Source: Dillenia suffruticosa
Lineage: Eukaryota; Streptophyta; Magnoliopsida; Dilleniales; Dilleniaceae
Reading direction: 5' to 3'
Assembly (NCBI GenBank): GCA_033439265.1
Contig: JAVTVX010000010.1
Span: 28,633,056-28,697,055, forward strand
DNA: 64,000 nucleotides
Notes under the pieces: model-generated
Database searches by the model: none
Seen by the model: only the letters and a program-made list of their open reading frames with translations
Told to the model about the DNA's origin: nothing
Part shown: positions 10,337 through 22,700 of the stretch, piece by piece
How positions within the stretch are numbered: position 1 is the first letter of the stretch
How the letters are laid out: every line of letters starts with the position of its first letter
Program-made: the position numbers and the translations under genes

Positions 10337-10437
10337 TTAGACCTTTCTGACCTGTATATTGTGAGTGGATTTGTATCGCCAAGACGGCTGCCGCTCTGAA
10401 CAAGTGCTATATCTTCTTCTTTCACCATCCCTTGCTT
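10337..10437 (-). pseudogene. Last exon of a plastid-type pyruvate kinase, frameshifted
   Basis: Read on the minus strand, an acceptor TTATGCAG (10445-10438) is followed by KQGMVKEEDIALVQSG, then by QPSWRYKSTHNIQVRKV in a shifted frame and a TAA at 10337-10339. This matches the C-terminal tail typical of plastid pyruvate kinase (GMVKxGxxVALVQSGRQPIW...STHNIQVRKV). About four bases are missing near 10392, which breaks the frame between the two halves and removes one residue. I found no upstream kinase exons in 10440-10900, so only the terminal exon is present. The match is from family memory, not a search, but the tail motif is distinctive. Confidence 0.7.
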
Positions 10438-10445
10438 CTGCATAA

Positions 10446-12480
10446 CAAAATCAATGTGATTTTCAATGAGGTACCAAAATCAGAACTGTTTAGTATGACT
10501 ATTTTCTTTCCTCTACTTGGCATAGTTGCCACCATCAGCAGATTGGTGTCATTATATGATTTATCTATGTGCATAAGTCAATAGAAGGAATTCTCATGAA
10601 ACCGTAAGACAAAATGATTCAAACTGGAGGAAGTCTATTAATTTCCTCGAGTCACCTGCCAAACCATATTAACTGTTATCCCAGAGTATTGTCCAATTAA
10701 TGAGCCACATATGTTATAGTTCAACTAATGAGAATTCCATGCATCTCAATCAATGACTCGTAAATAGGGCGTGTACGGAAACCTTGAACTGATTAAGACA
10801 AACGAATCTAATAAATTCAGTTTGGTTTCAAAAGTGCTAGACCGAAGTGCTGTCAAGTGAGAAGTTACTTGTTAATTTTACTTAATAATTTTTTTTTAAA
10901 TAGATTGCGTGACAAAACAATTTATATGAATTTCAATATTTAATAAAATTATAATGAAAAACAATTGATATTAAAGTTTCATAAGTAATATATGAAATAA
11001 ATAGTTTTATAAATAATTCTAAAATATTCATAAATTAATATTCTAAAATATTCATAAATATTTGAAATTCATACTTTTTAAGGGACAATTTTGTAAATAA
11101 TTGAATTAAACGTGTATGTGATAAAATACTTTGGATTTATTTAAATATTTTTAAATATTCCTAAATATTTAAATATTTTTTGAATTTATATATATAACAA
11201 AATTATAATATTTGAAATAGTTATAAACAATTTTATCAACAAATATTTTTATTAAAAAAGTCAAAGAGTATATAGATAAATACTCATTTTAGAAGCTTCT
11301 CCATTTTTTTCTTATTTTATTCATTAAAAAACTAATTTTTAAAACAATTTTTGAAAATTTTTTTAACCTAGATTTTAAATTTAAACTGTCTTTAATTTAA
11401 AAAGAATAAATCAAATGGACACTCATTGTGTTTAATTAAATAACTATCTTTGCTTTGTTTTGCCCTTTTGGTATTGGTATTAATATTGGAGCGAGATTAT
11501 TTTTGGCAATTTACTTTTATCAAGATATATGCACCAGCAGGATAAGCATCCAAAATTGGTAATAATTAAAAGAGTTTTATTAATTAAAAAACATATTGAA
11601 ATTGATAATTATGGGATAAAACTCTTATCTAAAAATGAAATTGGGATTTTAATTATGTCATTAGAATAGTTTATATATTTATTATATAAAATTGGACCGT
11701 GCGAGAGTATGAGAAAGAGAAATTTTGAAGTACCAAAGTTATGTTTGAGACTTTATTTTTTTAAGTAAATAATTAAAATTTAAAATTTTAAGCATTTTGC
11801 TCCCACCTAATTTTGAAATAGATAAGTCATGCTTAGTGTTTCATTTAGTAGATTATTTAATATTAAGGTGAATAAACAATTAAATTTAGGTTTTAGACTT
11901 TTAAAACTAAGAACATTGTGTATTTTTCAAAATTTTTAGACAATTTTTTTTAGATAAAACTACCTTTATTATTTAACCCTTTTTGCCCCTTTTGATTTTT
12001 TTTTTTCCCAATTTTTTGTAAAGATATCTATGAAAACCAATTTCAAACTCCCAATTGCATTTTTAATTTTTCAGTATTTATATTTTCATTAGGTAGATAT
12101 AATTATTTGGTAACCCGGTAAAACATGGCTCTAACTAGTGTGATAATTAATATTTTATATTTTGACTTTGATCACCAAAACCCAAATTAAAAATCAAGGT
12201 TACCTTAAATTTTAATATACCCCTCTCTCGCGCAAAGAAAAAAAAAATCCCAAACATAACCTATCATAAAAAAAATAAAATAAAAAACAAACTATGCAAT
12301 GTCAAGGTTTGTCCTCGTGGAGTTTGAAGATCTGATTCTTGTCCAAATATATTCAGAATAAGTGCTAGATTGTAAGATAAATAGCAGGGGGCAAGGATTT
12401 ATGTAATGTTGGTTTTGGTTCCATCTGACTTCAATAAATTACGTGGGTGATCTTAATGATAATTCCACACTTCTCAAAAT
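10446..12480. other. AT-rich intergenic, nothing identifiable
   Basis: Very AT-rich DNA with many short A/T runs and no coding signature on either strand. It separates the pyruvate kinase relic from the tRNA gene. Confidence 0.6.
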
Positions 12481-12564
12481 CCGACCTTAGCTCAGTTGGC
12501 AGAGCGGAGGACTGTAGTAGTGTCAGACATCCTTAGGTCGCTGGTTCGAATCCGGCAGGTCGGA
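12481..12564 (+). tRNA. tRNA-Tyr(GUA): tRNA-Tyr (anticodon GUA) with 11-nt intron
   Basis: A complete nuclear tRNA gene of 84 bases. The acceptor stem pairs CCGACCT (12481-12487) with AGGTCGG (12557-12563), with A as discriminator. The D arm carries TAGCTCAGTTGG (box A) and the T arm GGTTCGAATCC (box B). The anticodon GTA is at 12514-12516. An intron lies one base after the anticodon (about 12518-12528, TAGTGTCAGAC), the canonical place for eukaryotic tRNA introns and normal for plant tRNA-Tyr. A run of six T (12566-12571) gives the RNA polymerase III terminator. Confidence 0.95.
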
Positions 12565-12565
12565 C

Positions 12566-12571
12566 TTTTTT
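12566..12571 (+). terminator. Pol III terminator of tRNA-Tyr
   Basis: A run of six T begins two bases after the discriminator base of the tRNA. Confidence 0.8.
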
Positions 12572-12724
12572 GTTCACATTAACAACATGGTCACGTCGGA
12601 TTTTTGTTTACATTAATGGTTGAGTTCTTGGCATTGAGTTCTAAATGCGTAAATCACTTTTTTTTTTTAAAATCTTTTCGCCTATTTTACAAAGGTGTCT
12701 AATCAAATTCATCCCAAGAAGGGT

Positions 12725-12766
12725 TATTTTATTTTATTTTATTTTATTTTATTTTATTTTATTTTT
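12725..12766. repeat. (ATTTT)n microsatellite
   Basis: About eight tandem copies of a pentanucleotide ATTTT, pure across the run. Confidence 0.9.
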
Positions 12767-13615
12767 TATGTAAAGACTTATGAGAATTTTTATAATTACA
12801 TTTTGATTATATCTTAATAAATTAATTAAATAGGTATAATAACTATAAACGGAAATCTATTGAACAACCTTTGTGATTATTAGAAATTATAATGCAAATG
12901 TGTCAAATGGAGTTGAATTACATCTTGTTCACATTCAATTCATTTTTTAAACCAATTAATCAAATTTTAAATAAGTATTATTGGCAAATTGTTCAAGTCT
13001 CATTTAATAAAAAAAATTAAAATTATGTTTATATTTAAAGTATTTAATTAAATAAATAAGTTGACTTGAATTTTTTATGAAATAGCCCATATCATTTGCT
13101 TGTAACCCTGTGTAGACCCAATAATTTTTTTATATAGTTATTAATAACTAAAATTTGAACTTTAATTAAATTAAAGATAAAATTTTCCATTACCTTGGTC
13201 ACAATGGTGAAATGCTAGACTACTGCAACAATATCGAAAGAGCATAGGCCAATAAATAATAATTCAACTGATACTATTTCATTCTCCTTAAAAGGTCTTA
13301 AATTTCAATCTCTCTGTGTTTCAAAAAATAGAGAGAGAGAGAGAGAGCAAGATAAAGTTGGTGTGTGTATTCCACTTAAATGGGGATAACTATAATAAAA
13401 ATATTATTGTAATGATGGTTTAATTTATTATATCTTACTTGATTTTCTACGCCTTTTGTTAGCTTAATATTAATGCAATTTGTCGAGAAAATATGGTGTT
13501 ATCTTAATATTTTTGGAATAATTTGAATACATATTTTAATTCCTTAAATAATATTCACTTAATTTATTATTATTTTGTTTATAATTTTAAAATATTTTAT
13601 CATTTTCTTCCGATT

Positions 13616-15137
13616 GTTAATAGGGTATAAATTGATATAATAATTGTGATTGATTATGTTTTATTTTTGAGTAAATATTACATTAATAGTTATATTTTAT
13701 GATATTTAATACTCTAAAATTAATGAAATAGATTCATAAAGAAAAGTGAAGAAAATGAGCCAATTTGAAACATTCATGCAAGGAATGAAAAAATGGATAG
13801 CAATACTCTTTTATTAGTGTGTGGACACATGAATCACAAAAATATCGTGAGATTTTCTTGAAAGCCTAAATAGCAAGTTTCTCTTTCTCGTTACATGAGA
13901 ATTCAAGGAGGAATTGAGCTTAAATCGGAAGTACCGAACATTTACAAAATATATTGATTTATTCATAATATTTAGAAATAAGAATTTTAGAAACTCCAAC
14001 TTTTGTAATTTTCTATTTTATTTAGTCTATTTCTTTATATTATTTAGTCATTAGAATTTTTTTTTATTATTTATTTAGTAGTTATAGTAAAAAAAGATTT
14101 ATCTTTTATAAATAGGAAATTTGTTCCTATTTAAAGGGTGCATTCTCATGTTTCAAGGAGGTAGGAGGGGGTAGCTCGAAAAGGCAGCAGCCACCCACGT
14201 CCAGGGATTGTATTACTAGGGTTTCCAGCACATTCTTTTCTTAGTAGCAGCCAAGGTCACGCAGCCTTGTATTCCTAACACTTTCTGTCAATTTTTTTTC
14301 AGCAGTAATAACATTATTTTGTGAGTTTTGCTTTTATCATGCTTTATCTTTAAATTTATTTTCTAATTAAAGGATTATTGAAATTCTAATTTTCCATAAT
14401 TGTAAAAACCAATTGAACATATTAAATCAATATATTATAAGTATTTATATAATTCTTACACTTTATAGATCATGATTTTATAGAATTTATTGAATAGTAA
14501 CCGATATTTAATAGTTCTAAAATAATCTAAAATCAATTAAAATGACAAATTTATAATTGTTTGTTTGTTTAAATATAGTGGTACATGATATAAATATAAG
14601 ATTTTGTTAATAGTCTAATTTATATTTTGAATTAAATAATCTAATTTAAATAAATTTGTTGTGTGTTTATTAATTAAAATTTGGTCTCTTTAGATTTTAA
14701 TACTATCGAAACTTTAAATTTTAAAAGTTTCTCTAAACTTGTTTTTGGATTAGAAAAATAATTAAAAAATTTTTCTTAATTATTGATGAAATAAAAAGAG
14801 ATTGATTGTTTGGCGTTTGTTGAATGACTATAATCAATTTATTTATAGTTGTTGAAATTTTTAGATAGATCGATAATCAATTATACGAAATCAAAGCGGA
14901 TATAATTCTTTTGACTAGAAAATTGTTTTCTCATTAGTTTTTATTTTTATTTTTTAATTTTGAGTTCTTTATTTTTGATTAATTGGTTTAGTTAATTCTC
15001 AAACCCCCATATTTTATTTTATTTTTTTTTTCTTAAAAGAAGTAAATCCACCATTTTATGAGAAAATGATATTACTCACTCTATACTAGTATTTTGTGAA
15101 GTAGGTTAATTTATTTTTTTAATTTGACGATACACCA
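13616..15137 (+). repeat. Putative 5' LTR of the gypsy relic
   Basis: Begins TGTTAATAGG and ends ACACCA. It holds a TATA-like TTATAAATAGG near 14106 and a G-rich leader, as expected for an LTR promoter. Between the two copies of ATATTAC (13675-13681 and 15069-15075) it has 1387 bases that the right-hand copy lacks. Confidence 0.4.
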
Positions 15138-15207
15138 AATTTTAATTTTGTTATCGGAGAATGGTGTTAAGTGATTTATTTATTTATTTTTTAATTTTAC
15201 TTTCTCC

Positions 15208-16720
15208 TTGTTTTTGAGACTAAATCTTGTAGTAAACTTGTTGGAATTTATCAATAATATAGAAGAGAAGGATCTTAGAGATAAAGATGTGGCCACTCAA
15301 AAGACTTTAAGAGAGTTAGCTATCCTTGATTTTAATAAACAATCTTTTTGGATTGATTTTTCTAATTTTATGGTTCCTTTTGAATTAAATTATGGATTGA
15401 TACGTTTATTATCTATTTTCCATGGTCTTGCAAAAGAGAATTCTTACAAATATCTAAAGGAGTTTCATATCATGTGTTCTACAATGAGGCCACAAGTTGT
15501 AATTGTGGACCAATTGAAAGTAAGGATTTTTCCATTTTCTTTAGTAGATAAGGTTAAATATTGGTTATTTTATTTACCTTCTGATTCAATTGCTAATTAG
15601 AATGATTCGAAAAGATTATTTTTAAAGAAATTTTTCCCAGCTTCTATTGCAGCAAACATCCAAAAAGAAATTTATGGTATAATTTAGTGAGAAAACTTTG
15701 TATAAATATTGAGAAAGATTCAAACAACTAATGTGTGAGTTGTACGCAACACCAAATTCCCAAACAATTGTTCATTCAATATTTTTATGAAGAGCTTTTG
15801 CCAATGGAGAGAAATATAATTGATGCAGCAAGTGGTGGTGTAATGATGAATAAAACACCCGACGAGTCATGAAATTTGATCTCAAATATGACAGCAAACG
15901 CGCGACAATTTGGATGAAGGCAAGTATTTCTTCCCTTAATCAAAGATAGATGTACTAACTTCTATTGTAAAAAGATTAGTTGTAGGACAGGTACAACAAG
16001 TGAAGGCAAGCAAAATTTGTACAAATATGGGTCACCCAACTGACACATGTCCTACGCTTCAATAGGATTCTAACAAGCAATTGAATGTTGTAGATGAATT
16101 TTTAGGGCAACCCCAAAGAAAATATGATTCTTACTCCAATACCTACAATCAAGATTAAAAAAACTATCCAAATCTAAGTTATGGAGCTAAACCATAAAGA
16201 TTTTCATAGTAATCGAAAGCAAGACCATTTTTTCAACCGTAACAATCTCCACAAAACCGAGAACCAACCATTAAAGATCTTGTAAAAGGTTTTATATGAG
16301 AAACAAGAGCAAGTATTTAAAATCTTAGTACCTAAGTATCATAATTGATGACGGCAATAAATAAAATCGAAACTAATTATAAAAATTGTCATCTCAAGTG
16401 GAAATTAATTCAAGGGAGAATGCAAATACTATGTTGCTCATAAATGAAAAAAAAAAAGTGCAGAATGTTTCACCAAAAGAGATATCAAAAGGGGAAAACA
16501 CAAAAAAGAAAACAATACCTCTTGAAACAATACCAAGAAAAGTAAGCGAAGAATCAAATAAAAATTCAAAACTAACTAATCCACTTTTTTTTTCCTGACA
16601 GGTTAGCATATTCTAAGAAACAAGATAATGAGAAGGAAATTTTTTAATCTTTCCAAAAAGTGGAGATCAACATTCCAATCCAAAGGAAGTTGTTACAAAA
16701 ATACAAAGACCCTACATGGT
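15208..16720 (+). pseudogene. gag relic of Ty3/gypsy element
   Basis: The frame at 15208-15600 contains FELNYGLIRLLSIFHGLA, YLKEFHIMCSTMRPQ and a VKYWLFYLPSDSI block typical of plant gypsy gag (Retrotrans_gag). It goes on after a stop as LFLKKFFPASIAANIQKEI and, after frameshifts, ERNIIDAASGGVMMNKTPD near 15810-15860. A further stretch around 16386-16680 (PFFFPDRLAYSKKQDNEKEI region, KVEINIP) corresponds to the section just before the protease. Several stops and frameshifts make it non-functional. Confidence 0.75.
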
Positions 16721-17059
16721 AGACTTTATTATACATGAGAATTATATGCAAGATGAATTGGATTTTGTATTTAAGAAGAGTTTGACAAATAATATTGATC
16801 AATGGGATAAGTTTTTTCAAAATAAACCTCTAGACTAAAAGCAATCCACGGAAAACCAAAAAATCCTTTATTGGGAGGCAACACAATATTTTCATGATTT
16901 TTATTTAATATTTGTTTTTGATGATTTGTTTGGATTTAATTTTGATGTAGGTGAATAAAGGTGAAAAACTTGATAACCGAATCTGCTAAAAGTTTAAAGC
17001 GTGTTCACAAGAAAATTGAGAAGGGTAAATAATTGATTTTAGAAGAGACAGAAGTGCTC

Positions 17060-17190
17060 CATTGTTAAGGTGTACCCACGCCCTAACAAATTTTCGTTTC
17101 TGCTCACAATCTAACTATCTTCAGAAAATGGATAAAAATACTCCAACGTTAAGGTATATCTACGCCTTACACAAAGTTCGCTACTGCCCA
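17060..17190. repeat. Diverged local duplication
   Basis: Two copies of a roughly 50-base block (TTAAGGTGTACCCACGCC and TTAAGGTATATCTACGCC) about 88 bases apart, in the untranslated tail of the gypsy relic. Confidence 0.6.
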
Positions 17191-17451
17191 CAATAGGACT
17201 CGTTGGATTTGACTCTCAATTCTCCACTTCACTCTAGGGGAGTATTGTTTTATCTCATTCTTTTATTTCTTTGTTTTTCTTTTTTGTTTTGATTGAGTTG
17301 GTTTCATTCATTCTTTTTCTTTGAACCTAGAATACATTGGGGATAATGCATGATTTAGGTGCAGGAATGTCAGGTACTTTTGTTCTTGATAGTATACTTG
17401 ATTTTTTATAATAGTTTAAGCTTTCTATTATTTAAAAAAGAAAAATTTTGA

Positions 17452-17537
17452 ACTTTCTGAGTTGATATGTGCTATTTAGTTGGGTTAGAAATAACTTTCT
17501 GAGTTGATATGTGCTATTTAGTTGGGTTAGAAATTTA
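17452..17537. repeat. 43-bp tandem duplication
   Basis: A block beginning AACTTTCTGAGTTGATATG occurs twice head to tail with almost no difference, so the duplication is recent compared with the rest of the element. Confidence 0.85.
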
Positions 17538-18662
17538 TGAGAAATGACTTGTATTAATATTTAAAACGAACAAATTTATTCTATATGCTCGAAAGTTTTT
17601 TTTTGGTTGAGTGAATATCACATTTTGATTGAATATTCTAGAATTTACTCTGTTATGCATGTTGAGACCGCATTCCAAAATTTCATGTATTGAAATGACA
17701 AATTCACCTAGGCTTTACCTTATTTTGGTTTTCATAAAAATCCCTATATTTATTTTATAAAACCCATAGTTAACTAAGTTGAGCCTATAACCCTCCCTTT
17801 TTTATAACCATCTCAATATAACAACTAATTTTTTATTTTGGCCTTCGTTGTAAATCCTTGTATCAAAGGTATACGTAGTTAATTATATGGTTTGGTTATT
17901 TGTTTGTCTCAAGGGAAAATTGATGATGATAATTATTGGAATTTTGATGTTGTTGCTTTCATGGAATTGATATGAAAATGAATTTCATGATTATGCAAAA
18001 AGGAAACTTGATTATCCTCTTAACTATTCTTTATTAGAGGATTGTTCGAACAAAAAAGGGGAAAAAAAGAAGAAAAAGAAAAAGTGCTACATCTGGTTGA
18101 AGATCTAGTCATTTACATTTCATTTATGGAAATGAGAGAAAACTCTTGACAAAGGAGCATTTGGACAACAAAAAGACATTTTTTTTGTGCTTTTTGGGGG
18201 CAAAATATGTCAATATTGAAAAAAATTATATGATTAATTATATATGTTTCCTTTTATATGTTTTCACTCTCAAATATCATTTTTATCATATTTTTAACTT
18301 TAACTTTATTACAATTTTAAGTGGTAGAGATTTGATATATTTACAAGTTTATGATAATACTAGTTGATTGATTTGAGTGTTATATATATTCCACACCATA
18401 TTCTTAGTCAATTTGAACGAATTTTTGGAGAGAGTTTTTGAATTTTGTAGTTTGATTTCATAAGAAATTATTGAGATATGTAATGGCTGTTTTCGTACAA
18501 AATATTATAAACTATTTATTGTTTTGATTATTTTTTCGATTTGATTTTTATGACACATGTTAGCTTGAGAGTTTGAATGAAAAATAGATCGGTTTATAAA
18601 GTAGTTTTGTATTTATTCAAGCGAGGAATGATTGAGTACATATATTATCTAAGTGTGAGGAA

Positions 18663-18802
18663 ATTTAATAGGATATAAATTGTTGTAATAATTGTTATTG
18701 ATTTTGTTTTATTTGTGAATAAATATTACACGAATAAATATTACACTTACTAGTATTTTATGAAATAGGTTAATTTATCTTTATTAGTTTGTCGACACAC
18801 CA
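18663..18802 (+). repeat. Putative 3' LTR of the gypsy relic, internally deleted
   Basis: Matches both ends of 13616-15137 but lacks the 1387-base middle. At the junction a 15-base unit (GAATAAATATTACAC) is present twice. Confidence 0.4.
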
Positions 18803-19500
18803 TTTGTCATTGGATCCATTATTTTGAATAAATTTTTTTCCTTACCCAATATTGAATAACCGATAAAGTAGTGCAATGCATTGGTGATAGATTTTGATTT
18901 TTTTTTTATAATAAAGGGCAACTTAAATAAATTTATTTTGAAAATTTTGGACTTTGAATTACCATATTTATGGTTTATTTTGTACTTCTTGAATACTTGA
19001 AATTCTTAGACCTATGGTCACTTTATGCTTGTCCCGGAAAAATTAGCTTTTATTTTAAATATAAATATTTTTTATTTAAATATTTAACTATCAAGAAATC
19101 AATATTCAACAATTTTATTAAATCACATTAAATTTAGTTCGAATTGAATTAATCCACTAAGAGATAAAATTCCGTCGACACCTATTCTTTTAAATTTAAA
19201 TACAAGGTTCAAATCTAAAATTTTATATTAATAAATATTAGTGTCAGCCATTCAAACAATTAGGGATCGATTACTTACATTTATTTAAAACATTAATCCT
19301 CGTTGAAACATTAACTCTTCTATAGGGTTCTAAATAGAGAAAAAAAAAGTAATATTCCATGGATCAACTATAAAACAAAAATATTAACAATTCTTTCGTA
19401 ACAAAATTTTTCTTAATCAAATATAAAATATATATTTTAAAATGGAAAATTCCACGACCCGCTTGATCCCCTCCGCCCCGCGTAAAAGCTTACGTCATTC
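18803..19500. other. AT-rich intergenic upstream of TIM
   Basis: No gene seen; the right end is the distal promoter of TIM. Confidence 0.5.
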
Positions 19501-19508
19501 GCTGCAAA

Positions 19509-19560
19509 AGCGCGGGAAAAATTTTCTTCTAACATCTCTTGGCGCCTTAGATAACCCTAA
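19509..19560 (+). promoter_or_regulatory. E2F-like site and telo-box of TIM
   Basis: GCGGGAAAA (19512-19520, within GCGCGGGAAAA) matches the E2F/DP consensus TTTCCCGC read in reverse. A GGCGCC follows near 19541, and AACCCTAA (19553-19560) is a telo-box. E2F sites together with telo-boxes are typical upstream of plant replication genes, in keeping with S-phase expression of TIM. These are motif matches only. Confidence 0.6.
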
Positions 19561-19751
19561 TCGTACAACACAAAACAAACAATTCACACCTGCACATCAC
19601 CTCTCTGCGAGTCGAATTCTCCGTCTTGATTTCCCGATCTTCTCAATCTCTCTTTCTCTCTAAAACTCACACATCGCCTCCCAAGAAACCTTGGATTTTG
19701 AAAATTCCGTCAAAATCCGAATTTTTCAAATCATCCGAAAAAACCCCCAAG

Positions 19752-22700
19752 ATGGACACTGAGGGATTATCCGTCATCTGCTCCGGTCTAGGAATCATCG
19801 AAGAGGACGAGGAAGGCAATCGAATAGGTTATGCGAAGGATGAATTCTGCTCAGGTTTAATCTAAACATACATTTTCAAGATTAATAGGTGTTAATTTTT
19901 ACGTTTGTTGTTAATAAATTGCATTTTCTTAGATAATTTAAAGGACTTGCTTCGATTTCTGAGACGCGACGATCCTCAAACACGAGAAGTGTTCAAACAG
20001 GTCTGCAAATGGAACACTGTGGGCAAGGATTTGATCCCAATTATTGAACACTGTCAAAATGATCGCAACTTGGTATTGAATGCGTGTAAGTGGGTTTTGA
20101 TTTTCTATGTTATTGAGAAATTTAGGTTAATTTGGTCCAGTAATAGTTTCTGTCTGTAATTTGCAGTGAAGGTTTTGGTGTTTTTGACCATGCCTATTGA
20201 GCCTGGGTCGAATGATATACCTCAGCAGATGGAACACTTGTGGGATTTGAAGGGGTTGATTACTTGCAGTGATACTGTTGCTGTAGTTGTTTCCATTCTT
20301 GAAACCCCACTTGAAAATTTGGACCGGTAAGATTTCATTATGAATTTTAATGTCGATTTTTTTTCTTTGTTTTTGTGTTTTTTTTTTTTTTTTGAATTTT
20401 CGGGGCTTTTTTTTTCATGTTTTATGTAAAAGATGACACGAGAACTTACAGGTTATTTTGAAGTTTCTGATCACTACTATACTAGCTTTAATTGCATACA
20501 TCTCTATGTCCCTCAAATTAGCTGTGAGTGGAATCGACAGTGGAAAGTTTGAGATGCCAAATAGTTATCGTAAGGATGAAATGAAGATAAGGTCTTATTC
20601 TTAATAAAGCAAAATAGAACAATGTGGTGATTCCAGCTGGTTAAGAATGAAGGATCTAATCAAACTGGGTTGTTTCAACTGCCAACCTTTTAAATCCGCT
20701 CCAAAAAATCATTTTCCATTTCGTCATAATAGTGTAAGTTCTTTTAGATGTATTGTAGGTTAATCTTTTTCTTCCTCTGCCTTGTCTTATGGTCCTTGTA
20801 TTATAGTATGGATTTCCTCTTCCAATTAGAATTCTATCTTCATTTTCTCGAATTTTATGTTTATGCGTTTTAAATTCCATGCACTTTCTTATCTGCTTTT
20901 CTGCTTCTACTTCATTCCTTTGTCAGATGGATGATTCCATTTTTTTTTCTCTTCTTCTCCTTCAAATTTCATACATTTTATGAAGCGCATTTTTATTTGC
21001 CTTTTTATGTTTATTTATTTTTGTGTGGTGGTCAGTGAAGCATTTACTGAGGATGACTGGAAATTGGTCCAGCTGGTGCTCACTTTTTTCAGAAACATTC
21101 TGGCCATCCATGACATCTCATTGCAACAGAGAGCAGGTGGTTCCGCCACCCATTTCTTATCCTTGAGGGATAGGTTTCTGGAGCTATTATTCAATGAGAA
21201 CGTTATGGACTTGATTTTGGTTCTCACCCAGCATGTTGGAGGCTCTGGTGGCTATCTACGCCAAGATAACCTGCTTTTGCTAGAAATTTTTCATTACATA
21301 TTTATTGGTCAAGAGTCAGATTGGATAGCAAGATCATCCGGCGACAATTCCAAGGTTGGAACTGTTACTCTGCTAGTAAGGTTTTCTTTGAAGTTTGCAC
21401 CACTCTCACCCACTACAACTAAAGGAAGAAAGCTTCATCAAATATAGTAAAGGACTTTTGAGATGAGCAGTTCTGTGACTAAAATTCTGTTGGAAACGTC
21501 ACAAAGTTTGGTAGAGATTGAGGTCAACCAAGGCAGACGTGCCTATCTGATACTTGTTAGATATTATTGAATGTTACCAACAATCATGCTATGCAAATTT
21601 TCTTATTTGTTTTTCATGTGGAAATTGGATCTTATTAGCTTCATCAAACAGGCCAGTGAAAATGTTGGAGCTACTGTTGACAGCCTAAGGTCTATTATAG
21701 AAGAGGAAGAAGAAAAAAGAAAACTTTCTAGACTTGGCAAAATGGGCTATTCACAATTCAGTGGAACATTTATGCGGCTTACTATGGTTTGTGGTTGTCT
21801 CATTTCTGATGGTGTGTTGTAATTATCTGGAACTTTCGTGACTCAAGTATTCTTTCTACAGGATGGTTCTAAAACATTCTGCAAAGGGAAACCTTCTTCT
21901 TCTCATGATAATCAGCTGAGATCTCAAAAGGTTCTTCGTGGTCGAGTGAGGAGAACTGCCTGGGACCAAACTAGATTGCCTTCTGCAAAGGAGAGCATTT
22001 TGGTGTCGCTCCATAATTTTGTCAACCAGTTCCTGTCTGGGGGCTATAATGGTATGCCTTGTCGTCAGTCATCTAAAACTTGGTTCTTTTTTTTTTCCTA
22101 CTATTTAATTCTACAAAATATCTTTATCATGTTTTATTTTTTAACCAGTTTTGATGCAGTCTATCCGTGAGGATATCGAAAAGGAACATCATGCAATTCA
22201 GAATAGTGATGTTATTATCTTCTTCCATGTTGCACAATTTGTTTCATCCTGTCAATATCAGAAGCTTATAAGTTCAAAGGTGAGAGATAATGGGCAAGAA
22301 GGTCATCTCCAAATGCACTTCAATTTTTATTTGTTGGATGAACCTTCACTTGTCTAGGAAAAATTATAAAATATGAAGATTCATCACATGCCATGTATAA
22401 AATATGAAGATTCATCACATGCCAAGTTCACAGGCACATGAAATTTCTAACTAGAGATACCCATGTGGCTGCTTACATGCACATAACGATGTAATTGCCC
22501 ATTTTTATTTGCCCATGTAAATGTGTTCTATATGCACATGTAGATAAATATGAACTTTTGTGCATGTATTTGTGCTTGCATGTTCATTTTGTGTGTCAAA
22601 AGATCCTTTTTGCTAATTCTTATATGGAAACATTTTACTCCTTGGTGATATTTCAATATCCTAGGCTTATATTCATAACTGCTGTATGACACTTACAAAA

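Larger units (their letters stand above)
13616..18802 (+). mobile_element. Decayed Ty3/gypsy retrotransposon
   Basis: The core is a gag relic at 15208-16720. The start of 13616-15137 (TGTTAATAGGGTATAAATTG...) and its end (ACTAGTATTTTGTGAAG...TACACCA) are both found again at 18663-18802, so these are taken as the two LTRs. After the left LTR comes TTATCGGAGAATGGTG, a worn version of the TGGCGCCGTTGCCGGGGA region that follows the 5' LTR in Athila/Tat-type gypsy elements. A CATTGGGGATAATG string at 17337 is typical of the tail of this group. No protease, RT or integrase is recognisable. I see no matching target-site duplication, so the limits are tentative. Confidence 0.6.

Noticed and set aside
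17060..17537. Short direct repeats that might be read as a CRISPR array
   Set aside because: Only two-copy duplications with no regular spacers, in a plant retrotransposon relic.
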